A stretch of DNA of 33,468 bases from Larkinella punicea (GTDB lineage Bacteria; Bacteroidota; Bacteroidia; Cytophagales; Spirosomataceae): positions 1-33,468 of the forward strand of contig NZ_QOWE01000041.1 in NCBI RefSeq assembly GCF_003334855.1, given 5' to 3'. Position numbers and translations under genes: made by a program. Position 1 is the stretch's first letter; each line of letters opens with the position of its first letter. The notes under the pieces were generated by a model, which was not told the origin of the DNA, searched no databases, and saw only the letters and a program-made list of their open reading frames with translations. This document shows, in pieces, positions 6,428 to 15,061 of the stretch.

Positions 6428-8119
6428 ATGACGCTCACTTCTGCGAATAGACTTTACGTACGACGCCCTGAAAATCTGTACTGGGCGTCGATCCTTGCTG
6501 ATCATCCACCCGGCTTCAATTGCAGTCCCGACAAGTTGATGTATATGACCGATTTGATCGTAGGGCGTCTGGGAACGGACAAACGCCTTTATGAATCGAA
6601 GGGTTATCCCTACAGCCCCATTTCTTCTCAGCGATTACGGGAGTATGTGTTTGATTACCCCCTCTATTTGGCCTATATGCTCCGAGTTGGGGTAATAGAG
6701 CGTTCACCCTTGAACTATTCGGTGGGAGTACGGTCCAATGCATACCGCCTAACTAAATTATACCGCACACAGACGGTTACCGACACGATTACGGATCCAT
6801 TGTTTATACATAAAATTTATCAGGTTACTGACCGGAATAATGCGACTGCCGTGCAAGGCTATTATTACCTGACTCGGTGGGCGGGTGGACTGAAAATAGA
6901 TGCCGAATTGGGCTATCGATACGCCGAGGCTTTCCTGGCACATGGCCAACAGATCCTTTTATCGCGCCCCAAACGCAAGAGGGCGGGTACGAGAAGCCTA
7001 AACCCGAAAACCCAACGTGAGAAGCTGTATTGCCGCCACGCTAATCTTTACCAATCCATCGATCGAATCCGTCGGGGCAATCACTATTTTACTGTCGATG
7101 ACAGTGGTCATCGACTCCATACGGTGCTAACCAACCTCAAAAGTGATTTACGGCATGCGCTGGCCTACCAGGGACAGTCGCTCGTCAGTATCGACCTGAG
7201 TTCCTCGCAGATTTATTTATCCGTTCGCCTGATTGAACCATCCTTTTACGAAGCAAAGCCTACGGATGGCCGAATCGCTCTGCGAGACTTAGCCCCCAAT
7301 GTACAGTCGTTAGTGGAGCCATTAATCCAAGACATTCGGCACTTGCTGGCCACAAATCCGGCTTCTCCAAGTCCTGCTATCGTCCAGCCTGAGGCTGGAC
7401 GCAGAAGGTTGAACACCGAAAATATGACCCAGCGCGATCTGGACTTCATAGCTGAACTGGACAGCCTTTGGCGAGCTCCAATAAAGCCTATCACTACTAT
7501 CACCACAGCCACAAGGGTCTCTCTCCCTATGTACGAGAACAGGTCTTTTTCTTATATGTACGAGTCTGATAACGAGGTAGTTAAATTGGAGAATGGTAGC
7601 AGGGATGATAATGATTGGCAACTGTTGATAGAGCAGGTAAAACAGGGGACCTTCTACGAGTATTTGCTTCAGGAAGCCGTTAAGGCGACGGGCAAAACAA
7701 AACTAACCCGGGAGCTGATGAAAAAAACGGTATTTACCGTTTTCTTTTCAGAGAATGAGACCACCAGCCGCTTGATGCAAAAACGAAAGGAAATCTTTCG
7801 GGACTTGTTTCCCAATGTGATGCGGCTGTTTGAACTCATCAAGTCGCAGCAGCACCGAACGCTGGCGTTGTTGCTCCAGAACATCGAATCTGAAATCTTC
7901 CTCAATCGCATCGCCCGTCGTATTGCCCGGGAACGGCCCGATCTGCCTATTTTCACCATTCACGATTCGATCGTCACCACAGTGGGCAACGAGCCGTTTG
8001 TGGAAGTGATTATGCGTGAGGAACTCGAAAGAGCAATCGGTATTCGCCCTTTTCTCAAACGGGAGTACTGGCAAGAGGAGGTGTTGGAAGACGCCATTGA
8101 CGCTTGGTTGAGCCTTTGA
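6428..8119 (+). CDS. Family A polymerase-like protein (DNA Pol I / T7 RNAP fold)
   Basis: A 563-aa soluble protein. The C-terminal half shows the order of motifs of the DNA polymerase A / single-subunit RNA polymerase superfamily. Motif A is SLVSIDLSSSQIYL, with Asp256 as candidate metal ligand (compare DYSQIEL in Pol I). Motif B is around TRELMKKTVFTVFFSEN (428-443), with Lys432/433 and Phe at the usual Tyr place. A helix at 482-500 (LLQNIESEIFLNRI) corresponds to the LQ--A-DI segment of Pol I. Motif C is IHDSIVTT, His512-Asp513. There is no exonuclease domain; the N-terminal 230 residues are unassigned and may bind DNA. Between motifs A and B lies a long insert (about 275-395) whose DNA recurs at 33143-33343. 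It may be the replicase or a template-independent polymerase of the element. The fold call is from motifs only, with activity untested. Confidence 0.6.
   Translation: MTLTSANRLYVRRPENLYWASILADHPPGFNCSPDKLMYMTDLIVGRLGTDKRLYESKGYPYSPISSQRLREYVFDYPLYLAYMLRVGVIERSPLNYSVGVRSNAYRLTKLYRTQTVTDTITDPLFIHKIYQVTDRNNATAVQGYYYLTRWAGGLKIDAELGYRYAEAFLAHGQQILLSRPKRKRAGTRSLNPKTQREKLYCRHANLYQSIDRIRRGNHYFTVDDSGHRLHTVLTNLKSDLRHALAYQGQSLVSIDLSSSQIYLSVRLIEPSFYEAKPTDGRIALRDLAPNVQSLVEPLIQDIRHLLATNPASPSPAIVQPEAGRRRLNTENMTQRDLDFIAELDSLWRAPIKPITTITTATRVSLPMYENRSFSYMYESDNEVVKLENGSRDDNDWQLLIEQVKQGTFYEYLLQEAVKATGKTKLTRELMKKTVFTVFFSENETTSRLMQKRKEIFRDLFPNVMRLFELIKSQQHRTLALLLQNIESEIFLNRIARRIARERPDLPIFTIHDSIVTTVGNEPFVEVIMREELERAIGIRPFLKREYWQEEVLEDAIDAWLSL
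7381..7401. repeat. 21-nt hairpin inside the polymerase-like gene (copy 1)
   Basis: Arms CGTCCAGCC (7381-7389) and GGCTGGACG (7393-7401) are perfect, with loop TGA. The same arms with loop CCA occur at 33050-33070. It is read in frame here, within the insert between motifs A and B, encoding residues around 319-326. Confidence 0.7.
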
Positions 8120-8420
8120 TCTTCATCCTGATTCTTTCAGCATAGCCTGTGTATAATTGCCTGCTGAAAAATCTGTAACCGCATCTACTGGTCGCCCATC
8201 TCCTTAATACCAAACAGGCCCTACTTCCCGCCGATTTTCAGACCGGACGTAAAGAACATCGTCAATATGTATTAAATCCTATTTGATGAAACATTTTCCT
8301 GTAGTTTATAACTGTGGACACTCGGTAGGACTCCTCGCTCATTCTGTGCGGTAACTTGATACATCGAGGTTATATCCGAACAGAAATAAATCATCCCTTT
8401 CGCATAAAGTTCAATACAAA
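8120..8420. other. 301-nt gap between the element genes and the metal region
   Basis: No gene, RNA or consensus promoter recognised. A weak hairpin with arms TTTCAGCA (8135-8142) and TGCTGAAA (8162-8169) has a 19-nt loop and no T tract. The right boundary of the mobile element may fall here, but no repeat of the tRNA attachment sequence is visible. Confidence 0.35.
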
Positions 8421-8455
8421 TTCCCATATTTGCAACATAGTTGCAAATATGGGAA
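8421..8455. promoter_or_regulatory. Putative Zur operator, 35-nt perfect palindrome
   Basis: Arms of 16 bp are perfectly complementary around the centre ATA; the core is TTGCAACATAGTTGCAA. It ends 16 nt before the ATG of the TonB receptor at 8472. The same core lies upstream of two CobW-type GTPase/Fur-family units and the third TonB operon, which makes it a shared operator, most likely for the Fur-family protein encoded at 26053-26502. The motif CATATTTG inside it is close to a -7 element. Confidence 0.75.
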
Positions 8456-8471
8456 TAGACGGATCGATTCA

Positions 8472-10853
8472 ATGAGAATACACTACTGGCTGCTGATTCT
8501 ATTACTGGCTGGTCTACAGGTGCAGCGGAGTGCCGCCCAGGCCCAGGTTTCTATTTCAGGCTACGTGACGGATGACAAAACCAACGAGCCGATCCCTAAC
8601 GTGGCCGTTCAGGTCAGGGGAACAAAAATGGGTGCTCTTTCGGATGCAACCGGAGCGTTCAGGGTTAAAAATGTGCTAACTGGGACGGTAAAGCTTCGTT
8701 TTTCGAGTGTTGGCTATCGGCCGTTGGAAAAGTCTTTTGCCGTCACAGCCGACCTGGAGAACCTAACCGTTCAATTAGCAGCGGAACTCACGGAACTTCA
8801 AACCGTTGAAGTTACCGCAACTAGTGAGGAACAGGCCGAAGAGAAGAAAATTCGTAGTAATGTCATGCCGGTAACGATCATTACGGCGAAACAAATCGAA
8901 AACAGAGCCGGTAATCTGAACGAGGTCTTAGCCCGACAAGCCGGGGTACAAATCAGAATGAGTGGCGGCTTGGGCAGCGATTCGCGCATATCGGTTCGGG
9001 GGCTGGAGGGAAAGCGGGTGCAAATCTTCATCGATGGGAATCCCTTGAATACCCCCGATGGTAGCTTGGGTATCAATGACTTACCCGTCCAGATTATCGA
9101 GCGCATCGAGATCTATAAAGGCTCCGTACCCGCCTGGCTGGGGGGAGACGGGCTAGGCAGTGCCGTTAATGTGGTGATGAGGCATCGGGATGTCAGCTAC
9201 ATCGACGCGACGGTTTCCCGCCAGTCCTACAATACGCTGTCGCTCGGACTAATTCTTAAAAAAACGTTCGAAAAATCGGGGATCGAACTGGGCGTTGGTG
9301 CGTTCGATACGCGGAGTGATAACGATTACATCATAAAATCGCCATATCAGCCTGATCTGAAAATCAAACGAGACCATGATTTCTACCATTCCCTCCTGGT
9401 GGGTAGGGCCATTCGGTTTCACAAGCTGTGGTTTGACGAAATCGAAATCGAGAGCGCTTACGTACTCAATAAGAAGCAAATTCAAGGGATTCAGGAAAAT
9501 ATTCAGCACGTTGAGAGCCGGGGCGAAGCGGGTGTCAGCGTCATTAGTTTTACCAAGAAAAACTTTGCCAACAACAAGTTAGGGCTTCGCTACAATGTGC
9601 TGTATGGCAAATTCAATGTCAAATTTATTGATACGTCGGCCTACAATTACGACTGGGAGGGTAGACGGATTCCCAGCCGCATCGGGCGGGGGGAGTTGGG
9701 CATTGGCCCGAATCTGTCGACCAACTTACAACGCGATCTTCGGCATCGGTTCAATCTGGATTATCGGCTCAATGAGTTCATCACCCTCAACCTGAATAAT
9801 ACAGCTCGTTATGTGACCTTCGACCCCAACGACGACGTAGGTAATGCATTTGCGGGCACAAACCGCTTTAACTACCCCGGCTCGGTGCGCAACAGTATCA
9901 CGGGGCTGACTCTGGAGACCAGGCTCCCAAACGATCAGTTGCTCCTATCAGCAGCCGTGAAACAGTACTACAATCGCGTGAAAGGCTATAATACGAGCCT
10001 GTACGTCAATAATTCAACACCTGACCCTGTAGATAATCTGACCAACGTGTTGGGTTACAATGCCGGTTTTCGGTACAATTTCTCACCGGCATTGCTGGCG
10101 AAAGGTAGTTACGAGCGGGGCGTTCGATTACCGAACAACACCGAGCTGTTTGGCGATGGCATTCTAATTACCCCGACTACGTACCTTAAGCCTGAACTGG
10201 CACACAATTACAATCTGGGGTTGGTCTATGACCGTACCGACAGCGAGGCCCGCCGGTTGCAAATTGAAGTGAACGGCTTTTACATGAACGTGGAAAACCT
10301 GATTCAGTTGTCGGGAAACGGCCTCACACTGGGGTACGTGAACTACGCCAAAGCCAACATCAAAGGGGCTGACATAGACGTGAAATATGACCTGACGCAA
10401 CATATCTATACCAGCGTAAACGCAACGTATCAGATTCCGACCGACATCAATCGAGTTATTCCCGAAACAACCGTGCCCAACCCGACTTACGGCCTTCAAG
10501 TGCCAAACACACCCCAGTTATTTGCGAACTGGAACCTCGAATTTCACCGGCAACATCTGTTTGGCAAGGACTCGAAAACCCGGATTATCTACGACGGCAG
10601 TTTCGTGAATCGCTACAGTTACGGCTTCAACATCAGCGTCTATGACCGTTTTTTTATCCCAACCTACCTCACGCATACCCTCTCGGTTGAGCAGTCCTTT
10701 AGGCAGAGCCGCTACACGTTTACGGGCGAGGTAAACAACCTGACGAACGAAAACGTGATCAACAATTTCAACCAGCCGCTCATGGGGCGCACGGTCCGGG
10801 TCAAGTTTCGTTATCTGCTGTTTGGCCCCGAAACGCACGACCATACGCATTAA
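8472..10853 (+). CDS. TonB-dependent outer-membrane receptor (probable metal uptake)
   Basis: A 793-aa receptor using TonB energy to bring a scarce metal or metal complex across the outer membrane. The start at 8472 gives a signal peptide (MRIHYWLLILLLAGLQ, cleavage near SAAQA); an earlier TTG at 8430 lies in the operator and is rejected. Then follow a CarboxypepD_reg-like beta-sandwich (ISGYVTDDKTNEPIPNVAVQV, about 27-110), a plug domain (about 125-235, with ISVRGLEGKRVQIFIDGNPL and IERIEIYKGSVPAWLGG) and a 22-strand-type barrel ending MGRTVRVKFRYLLFG. The C-terminus has HDHTH, which could bind metal. It forms an operon with the surface lipoprotein 45 nt downstream and is controlled by the palindrome just upstream. 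Zinc as substrate is inferred from the regulator context. Confidence 0.9.
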   Translation: MRIHYWLLILLLAGLQVQRSAAQAQVSISGYVTDDKTNEPIPNVAVQVRGTKMGALSDATGAFRVKNVLTGTVKLRFSSVGYRPLEKSFAVTADLENLTVQLAAELTELQTVEVTATSEEQAEEKKIRSNVMPVTIITAKQIENRAGNLNEVLARQAGVQIRMSGGLGSDSRISVRGLEGKRVQIFIDGNPLNTPDGSLGINDLPVQIIERIEIYKGSVPAWLGGDGLGSAVNVVMRHRDVSYIDATVSRQSYNTLSLGLILKKTFEKSGIELGVGAFDTRSDNDYIIKSPYQPDLKIKRDHDFYHSLLVGRAIRFHKLWFDEIEIESAYVLNKKQIQGIQENIQHVESRGEAGVSVISFTKKNFANNKLGLRYNVLYGKFNVKFIDTSAYNYDWEGRRIPSRIGRGELGIGPNLSTNLQRDLRHRFNLDYRLNEFITLNLNNTARYVTFDPNDDVGNAFAGTNRFNYPGSVRNSITGLTLETRLPNDQLLLSAAVKQYYNRVKGYNTSLYVNNSTPDPVDNLTNVLGYNAGFRYNFSPALLAKGSYERGVRLPNNTELFGDGILITPTTYLKPELAHNYNLGLVYDRTDSEARRLQIEVNGFYMNVENLIQLSGNGLTLGYVNYAKANIKGADIDVKYDLTQHIYTSVNATYQIPTDINRVIPETTVPNPTYGLQVPNTPQLFANWNLEFHRQHLFGKDSKTRIIYDGSFVNRYSYGFNISVYDRFFIPTYLTHTLSVEQSFRQSRYTFTGEVNNLTNENVINNFNQPLMGRTVRVKFRYLLFGPETHDHTH

Positions 10854-10898
10854 CTATTGAACCAAGTAAACCCATCCAATTCTTTAATGCAACCACTT

Positions 10899-12098
10899 AT
10901 GAAGAAAGTACTATGTAAAATCGGGATTGCATTCGCACTGGCAACGGCATTCGTGGCCTGCAAGACGTCAGACCCCGTTTCTGACCCAAGCGCCGGGTTG
11001 GACAGGTTGGTGGTCGGCACCAACATCACCACCGCCAATCCGGTTGTCGGGTACGTGGGCACCTTAAAAGATCTCAGTGCGGGCAGTTTTACGAATGCCA
11101 AATCGAGGCAGTCAACGGCCTATCCGTATGTGACGGTATATAAAGACGATGTGTTCGTCATGCCATCGCTCTACGGCGACATTGTGCGGAAATACACGCG
11201 GCAATCCGATGGCACTCTGTCCGAAGCAGGTACGCTGGTTGCCCCGGCTGGCTCAAAACCAACATGTATGGTTATCGAAAGTGATACGCGGGGTTATCTA
11301 TCCTTGTATGGCGCGGGGAAGATCATCGTTTTTAACCCGACAACCCTGGCTACGCTCAGCACCATTGACCTAACCAGTTACGGCGAGGGGGGGGATGGTA
11401 ACCCCGACCCAAACGTGATGGCGTTCCGAAATGGCAAGCTATATGTCGCCTGTAGCCAGACTACAGACGGCTTCACCAGCAAATTCCCGGTTCAGGTGCT
11501 GATCATTGATATTGCCAACAACTTCAGCGTTATATCGGCTACTGACAGCCGCAGCACATGGGCGGGTAGCATCAACGAGCAGAAATCCATCTTCTTTGAT
11601 GAAGCGGGCGACATGTACATTTTTTGCGTAGCCTCGTATGGTTTTGGTGGCCCTACGCAGAAAAGTGGTTTTTTGCGCATTAAAAACGGACAGACTGTTT
11701 TTGATGCGACTTACTTTTTTAACACCTCGGATTACAGCATCACCGGTATTCCTGGCAGCAAGGTAGACTACCTACAACGGATGCGCTACGCAGGGAATGG
11801 CATCGTGTATTCAACCGGAAATATTTACGCATTAGCCAGTAACCCGCCCGACTACATTAAAGACCGAACCTATGGCTCGTTCAAAGTCGATATTGTCAAT
11901 AAAACGATCACCAAACTGAACATGCCGTATTCAAATGGGTATGCTGCGTCGGTTTGTTTGTTCGACAATAACGTGCTGTTCGGCATTGCCGGTACGTCGG
12001 GGGTCGGTATTTATTCGTATGATCCGGCCACGAACACGGCCAGCACGGCACCCATTGTGACTACTCAGGGTGATCCCAACATTATCGAGTCGTTCTAA
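10899..12098 (+). CDS. Surface lipoprotein, DUF4374-like beta-propeller
   Basis: A 399-aa lipoprotein; start at 10899 gives MKKVLCKIGIAFALATAFVAC with the lipidated Cys in a lipobox (ATG at 10887 is also possible). The mature protein has repeated short beta units (VVGTNI, YPYVTVYKDDVFVMPSLYG, GYLSLYGAGKIIVFNP, GKLYVACSQ, DMYIFCVAS, YSYDPATNT) typical of a beta-propeller. The overall pattern agrees with DUF4374 proteins that accompany TonB receptors in Bacteroidota. It probably sits on the outer surface and captures ligand for the receptor encoded 45 nt upstream. The family call is by eye; ligand unknown. Confidence 0.7.
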   Translation: MKKVLCKIGIAFALATAFVACKTSDPVSDPSAGLDRLVVGTNITTANPVVGYVGTLKDLSAGSFTNAKSRQSTAYPYVTVYKDDVFVMPSLYGDIVRKYTRQSDGTLSEAGTLVAPAGSKPTCMVIESDTRGYLSLYGAGKIIVFNPTTLATLSTIDLTSYGEGGDGNPDPNVMAFRNGKLYVACSQTTDGFTSKFPVQVLIIDIANNFSVISATDSRSTWAGSINEQKSIFFDEAGDMYIFCVASYGFGGPTQKSGFLRIKNGQTVFDATYFFNTSDYSITGIPGSKVDYLQRMRYAGNGIVYSTGNIYALASNPPDYIKDRTYGSFKVDIVNKTITKLNMPYSNGYAASVCLFDNNVLFGIAGTSGVGIYSYDPATNTASTAPIVTTQGDPNIIESF

Positions 12099-12120
12099 GA
12101 CCGAATTGCCGCTATGTACC

Positions 12121-12155
12121 AAAAAGCACTCCATCCTAACCGTGGAGTGCTTTTT
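12121..12155. terminator. Bidirectional terminator between convergent operons
   Basis: A 13-bp perfect hairpin (arms 12121-12133 and 12143-12155, 9-nt loop) with a T run on the plus side (12151-12157) and an A run at the start that serves the minus strand. It lies between the lipoprotein gene ending at 12098 (plus) and the permease gene ending at 12173 (minus), and ends both transcripts. Confidence 0.9.
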
Positions 12156-12172
12156 TTGTTTTGTTGTATCGG

Positions 12173-13582
12173 TTACCGATTCAACCGCCACCAGCCCAGC
12201 CCGAACAGCAGCAACGTACCCAGCAGTAGTTTCAGCAGACCACTACCAATGGCAAAACCGGGCGCGGTCGACTGAAACTGCCAGGCCGGAAACTGGTCGT
12301 AGTCGGCCGGGGTGAGCCGTTCGTTTTTGAAGACCTTAGGCAGGAAAAACGCATTCCAGCGAGTATGGAAATCCCGAATTTGCCGGATATAATCGCGGTG
12401 GGCCGTTGCCGACGTACCCGCCAGCCCGTTGAACAACTCCAGGGCGTTGATGGCGGGCAATAGCCAGTGCCAGCCCGATACCGTGGCCTCACGGGCGGCA
12501 ACGGCCGTTTCGTACTGCTCGACCAGTGGAGCAAGCGTTCGGTCGAGTTGCTCGTTGCGGGCATAGTAGGGGCGTATGTCAAAAACCCCTTTGGCGGAAA
12601 CGTTCGGGAAATAATAGTCGGGATGGCGGGCATAGTACGGTTTCAACACCACCGAGTCGGGTTGCTCCTGACTGTACTGGTCTCGCACCAGATTCTCGAA
12701 CGTGGTCCGGTCAATGGGTTGGCTCATGGTGAGCACCTGTTGTAACAGTGTGGGCAGGGCCACCACCAGCACGAGCCAGCAGCCCAGCAACACCAGCGCA
12801 TTGAACGCCGATGGTTTCTGAAACGATACCACCGCGAAAATCACCCCGCCCCAAAACAGGAGGTAGGCCACCGAAACCAGCAGGAACTTAACCAGCAATC
12901 CACCATCCTGGGCCAGATTAATGCCCAGTACCGGTACGGCCAGTAGCGTCAAGCCAACCAGGAACGCCATCACCAGCAAGAGCCGGAGCGCTACTTTGGC
13001 CAACACAATCTGCCTCAGCGTAACGGGTTGTGAGCGCAGGAGCGAATACGTACCCAGTTCCGTTTCGGTCGATAACAGGTTGTACGACAGGGTGATCAGT
13101 AGCAGGGGTAACAGAAAAATGACCACAAACGCCCAGTCGAAATGGCCTACCGATAGTTTTTGAGGATTGGCAATTTCCTGCTGAAACAACTGCCGGTAAA
13201 TAGCCCGGCCCCCCACGTCCTGATAATACGGAAACAGATCGCGCATACCGAGCGAGAGCGGGGCCAGCGCCGAAGGCTCGTGAACGGCAAAGCGGTAGCC
13301 TTCCGGTACGTTCACTTCGTAGGCGTTGGTGGCGGTTGCCCACTTGGGTTTGTTGCCTGCGATGCTCGTATCCAGGCGCGCCCAGGCGGCCAGCGAATCG
13401 AGCCGGGTACGTTCGTCTTGTTTTACCTCGGCAATGGTGGCCTGCTGCCTGCTCACGAATGTTTGCCCATACAGGAAGGCATACAGACCAGACAATAGTA
13501 CTATTCCCAGCAAAGCCGCCAACGCCCGGCCCCGCCGGAGCCGCAGCCAGTCGTTTTTCAAAATCAGCCAAAATACCGTCAT
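12173..13582 (-). CDS. ABC transporter permease, DUF3526/ABC-2 type (pair 2, second)
   Basis: A 469-aa membrane protein. ATG at 13582 is preferred to the TTG at 13603, which would overlap the previous stop. It has an N-terminal membrane anchor (LAALLGIVLLSGLYAFLYG), a large extracytoplasmic region (about 45-140), a block of five hydrophobic segments (about 155-305), a second outside domain and a last segment near the C-terminus (LLKLLLGTLLLFGLGWW). TELGTYSLLRSQPVTLRQIVLAK is the cytoplasmic coupling-type segment shared with the other permeases. Most similar to the permease at 18057-19424. It is the last gene of the operon, with no second ATPase nearby, so it probably uses the ATPase at 17341-18042. 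Confidence 0.85.
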   Translation of the reverse strand: MTVFWLILKNDWLRLRRGRALAALLGIVLLSGLYAFLYGQTFVSRQQATIAEVKQDERTRLDSLAAWARLDTSIAGNKPKWATATNAYEVNVPEGYRFAVHEPSALAPLSLGMRDLFPYYQDVGGRAIYRQLFQQEIANPQKLSVGHFDWAFVVIFLLPLLLITLSYNLLSTETELGTYSLLRSQPVTLRQIVLAKVALRLLLVMAFLVGLTLLAVPVLGINLAQDGGLLVKFLLVSVAYLLFWGGVIFAVVSFQKPSAFNALVLLGCWLVLVVALPTLLQQVLTMSQPIDRTTFENLVRDQYSQEQPDSVVLKPYYARHPDYYFPNVSAKGVFDIRPYYARNEQLDRTLAPLVEQYETAVAAREATVSGWHWLLPAINALELFNGLAGTSATAHRDYIRQIRDFHTRWNAFFLPKVFKNERLTPADYDQFPAWQFQSTAPGFAIGSGLLKLLLGTLLLFGLGWWRLNR

Positions 13583-13595
13583 GTCGAGGGGAAGT

Positions 13596-15020
13596 TTAAG
13601 CAATGGAAACTGTTTTCAGACCGCGCCGAACGCCCCACACCAGCATACTGCCAAACAGCATCAGAGCCAGTCCCGACAGCGCATGCCGACGCAACGCCCA
13701 GCCAACGGGAGGTAGTTGATACTGAAAGTCAGGTGTTTGTGCCCAGAAATCGCGCGACACGGTTTTCTCCCAGTCGCCGGTTTTCGAGAAGGTTTTCATG
13801 TGGTTGTTCAGGCGTTCCACCAGCCCAAACCGGTACTGCTCGGCTTTGGCTTTAAAGTCCAGAAAATGGGCGTAATCCGAACCCGACAGGCCCATCGACA
13901 AGTCCCGCACCGCTAAGTAGGGATTCAGAAAACCGACGATATCAGCGAGGCTGTTCTGCCGTTCAAACTGATCCTGCAAGGCCCCGAAATGCTTTTGATA
14001 GACCATGCTGGTGTATTTTTCGCCCTCCTGCATCACAATACCGTCGAAGTTGACGGGCAGTTTCGAGACCGAATCCACGCCGTATTGCGCCAGAATTTTC
14101 TTCTCCAATTCCTTGGCGCGGGCACTGGAGGGGTTATGCCCGTCGATCCCTTTTTCCTGGTCTTCGTTAATCTGCTTTCTGAACGCGTAGCTGGACGGCA
14201 CGCTGAACAGACTTTCGCCGAGGTTGGCCGTAGCTTTGGGCAGGATGATACAGGCTACAATCCAGACGCCGAGCAGGGTCAGCAAGCTATTTCGGGAGCT
14301 ACTGCTGCGGGCCGAGACGAATACGCTGCCCGCCACAAACAAAAAGAAGTACAAGGCATAAAGCAGAACGAACAGCACCAGCCGGAGCCCGGTGTCGGCA
14401 GTGGCATCGAAGCCCGTTTGGGCAAACAGCAGCCCACCCGCCAGCAGCAGGGCGGGACCCACCATCAGCCCCACCACCTGACTGTATCCCCATACTTTCC
14501 CCCAGTACAAATCGGGCGTCGATGCACCCTGACTGACCAGCAGTTTCAACGTGTTTTCTACCCGCTCCCGGGTGAAGGTGCTGAAGCAGAGAAAGATAGT
14601 CAGCAACGGAATGAGTAGTTGCAGCACAAAGGCGACAGTCATCTCACCAAACCGGATCAGCACCGTGGCATCTTCGGCGGCACTGAACTTGGCATCGTTT
14701 TGCCGGTGACCTTCCAGATAGACGCTGGCCCCGGTGTAGGTATCGAGGCCGAAGTCCAGAAAGCTCAGGTCCGACTTGGGCCGGAAAGCAAATGTGCCGT
14801 AGTGAGCCGCCGAGTGGGGATTCTTTTCGGTCTGGCCCAGCCAGGCAGCCCGCGCCGACTGGTTGGCCTGTTCGCGCTTGTCGGCCAGCGAGCGGTAGTT
14901 GCGGAATCCCGTCCAAGTAGCCACAACGAGTAGCAGCAACACCACACCGGCGGCCACCACAAACCGGCGGTCGCGCCGGGTCTGGGTAAATTCATTCCGG
15001 GCAATCAGTTGACGAATCAT
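13596..15020 (-). CDS. ABC transporter permease, DUF3526 type (pair 2, first)
   Basis: A 474-aa membrane protein starting at the ATG of MIRQLIARNEF. It has an N-terminal helix (about 23-42), an outside domain with AHYGTFAFRPKSDLSFLDFG, a block of hydrophobic segments from about 150 to 280, a second outside region and a C-terminal helix. The segment ERVENTLKLLVSQGAS is the likely ATPase-coupling region. It closely matches the permease at 19421-20884 in all these places, so the operon holds two copies of each half of a heteromeric exporter. Its stop is 13 nt before the next start. Confidence 0.87.
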   Translation of the reverse strand: MIRQLIARNEFTQTRRDRRFVVAAGVVLLLLVVATWTGFRNYRSLADKREQANQSARAAWLGQTEKNPHSAAHYGTFAFRPKSDLSFLDFGLDTYTGASVYLEGHRQNDAKFSAAEDATVLIRFGEMTVAFVLQLLIPLLTIFLCFSTFTRERVENTLKLLVSQGASTPDLYWGKVWGYSQVVGLMVGPALLLAGGLLFAQTGFDATADTGLRLVLFVLLYALYFFLFVAGSVFVSARSSSSRNSLLTLLGVWIVACIILPKATANLGESLFSVPSSYAFRKQINEDQEKGIDGHNPSSARAKELEKKILAQYGVDSVSKLPVNFDGIVMQEGEKYTSMVYQKHFGALQDQFERQNSLADIVGFLNPYLAVRDLSMGLSGSDYAHFLDFKAKAEQYRFGLVERLNNHMKTFSKTGDWEKTVSRDFWAQTPDFQYQLPPVGWALRRHALSGLALMLFGSMLVWGVRRGLKTVSIA

Positions 15021-15061
15021 CGTTTGAGTTGTTTAGTAGTACCAGTCAAGTAGTTAAGCCC

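Noticed and set aside
7381-7401. CRISPR or recombination array unit
   Set aside because: Only two copies of the hairpin exist in the window, 25 kb apart, with no regular spacers.
8430-8471. Upstream TTG start of the first TonB receptor
   Set aside because: It lies inside the operator palindrome and puts 14 charged residues before a clean signal peptide starting at 8472.
14005-14618. Long plus-strand frames opposite the permease genes
   Set aside because: Antisense shadows of a clear membrane-protein gene in GC-rich DNA; no domain or signal.
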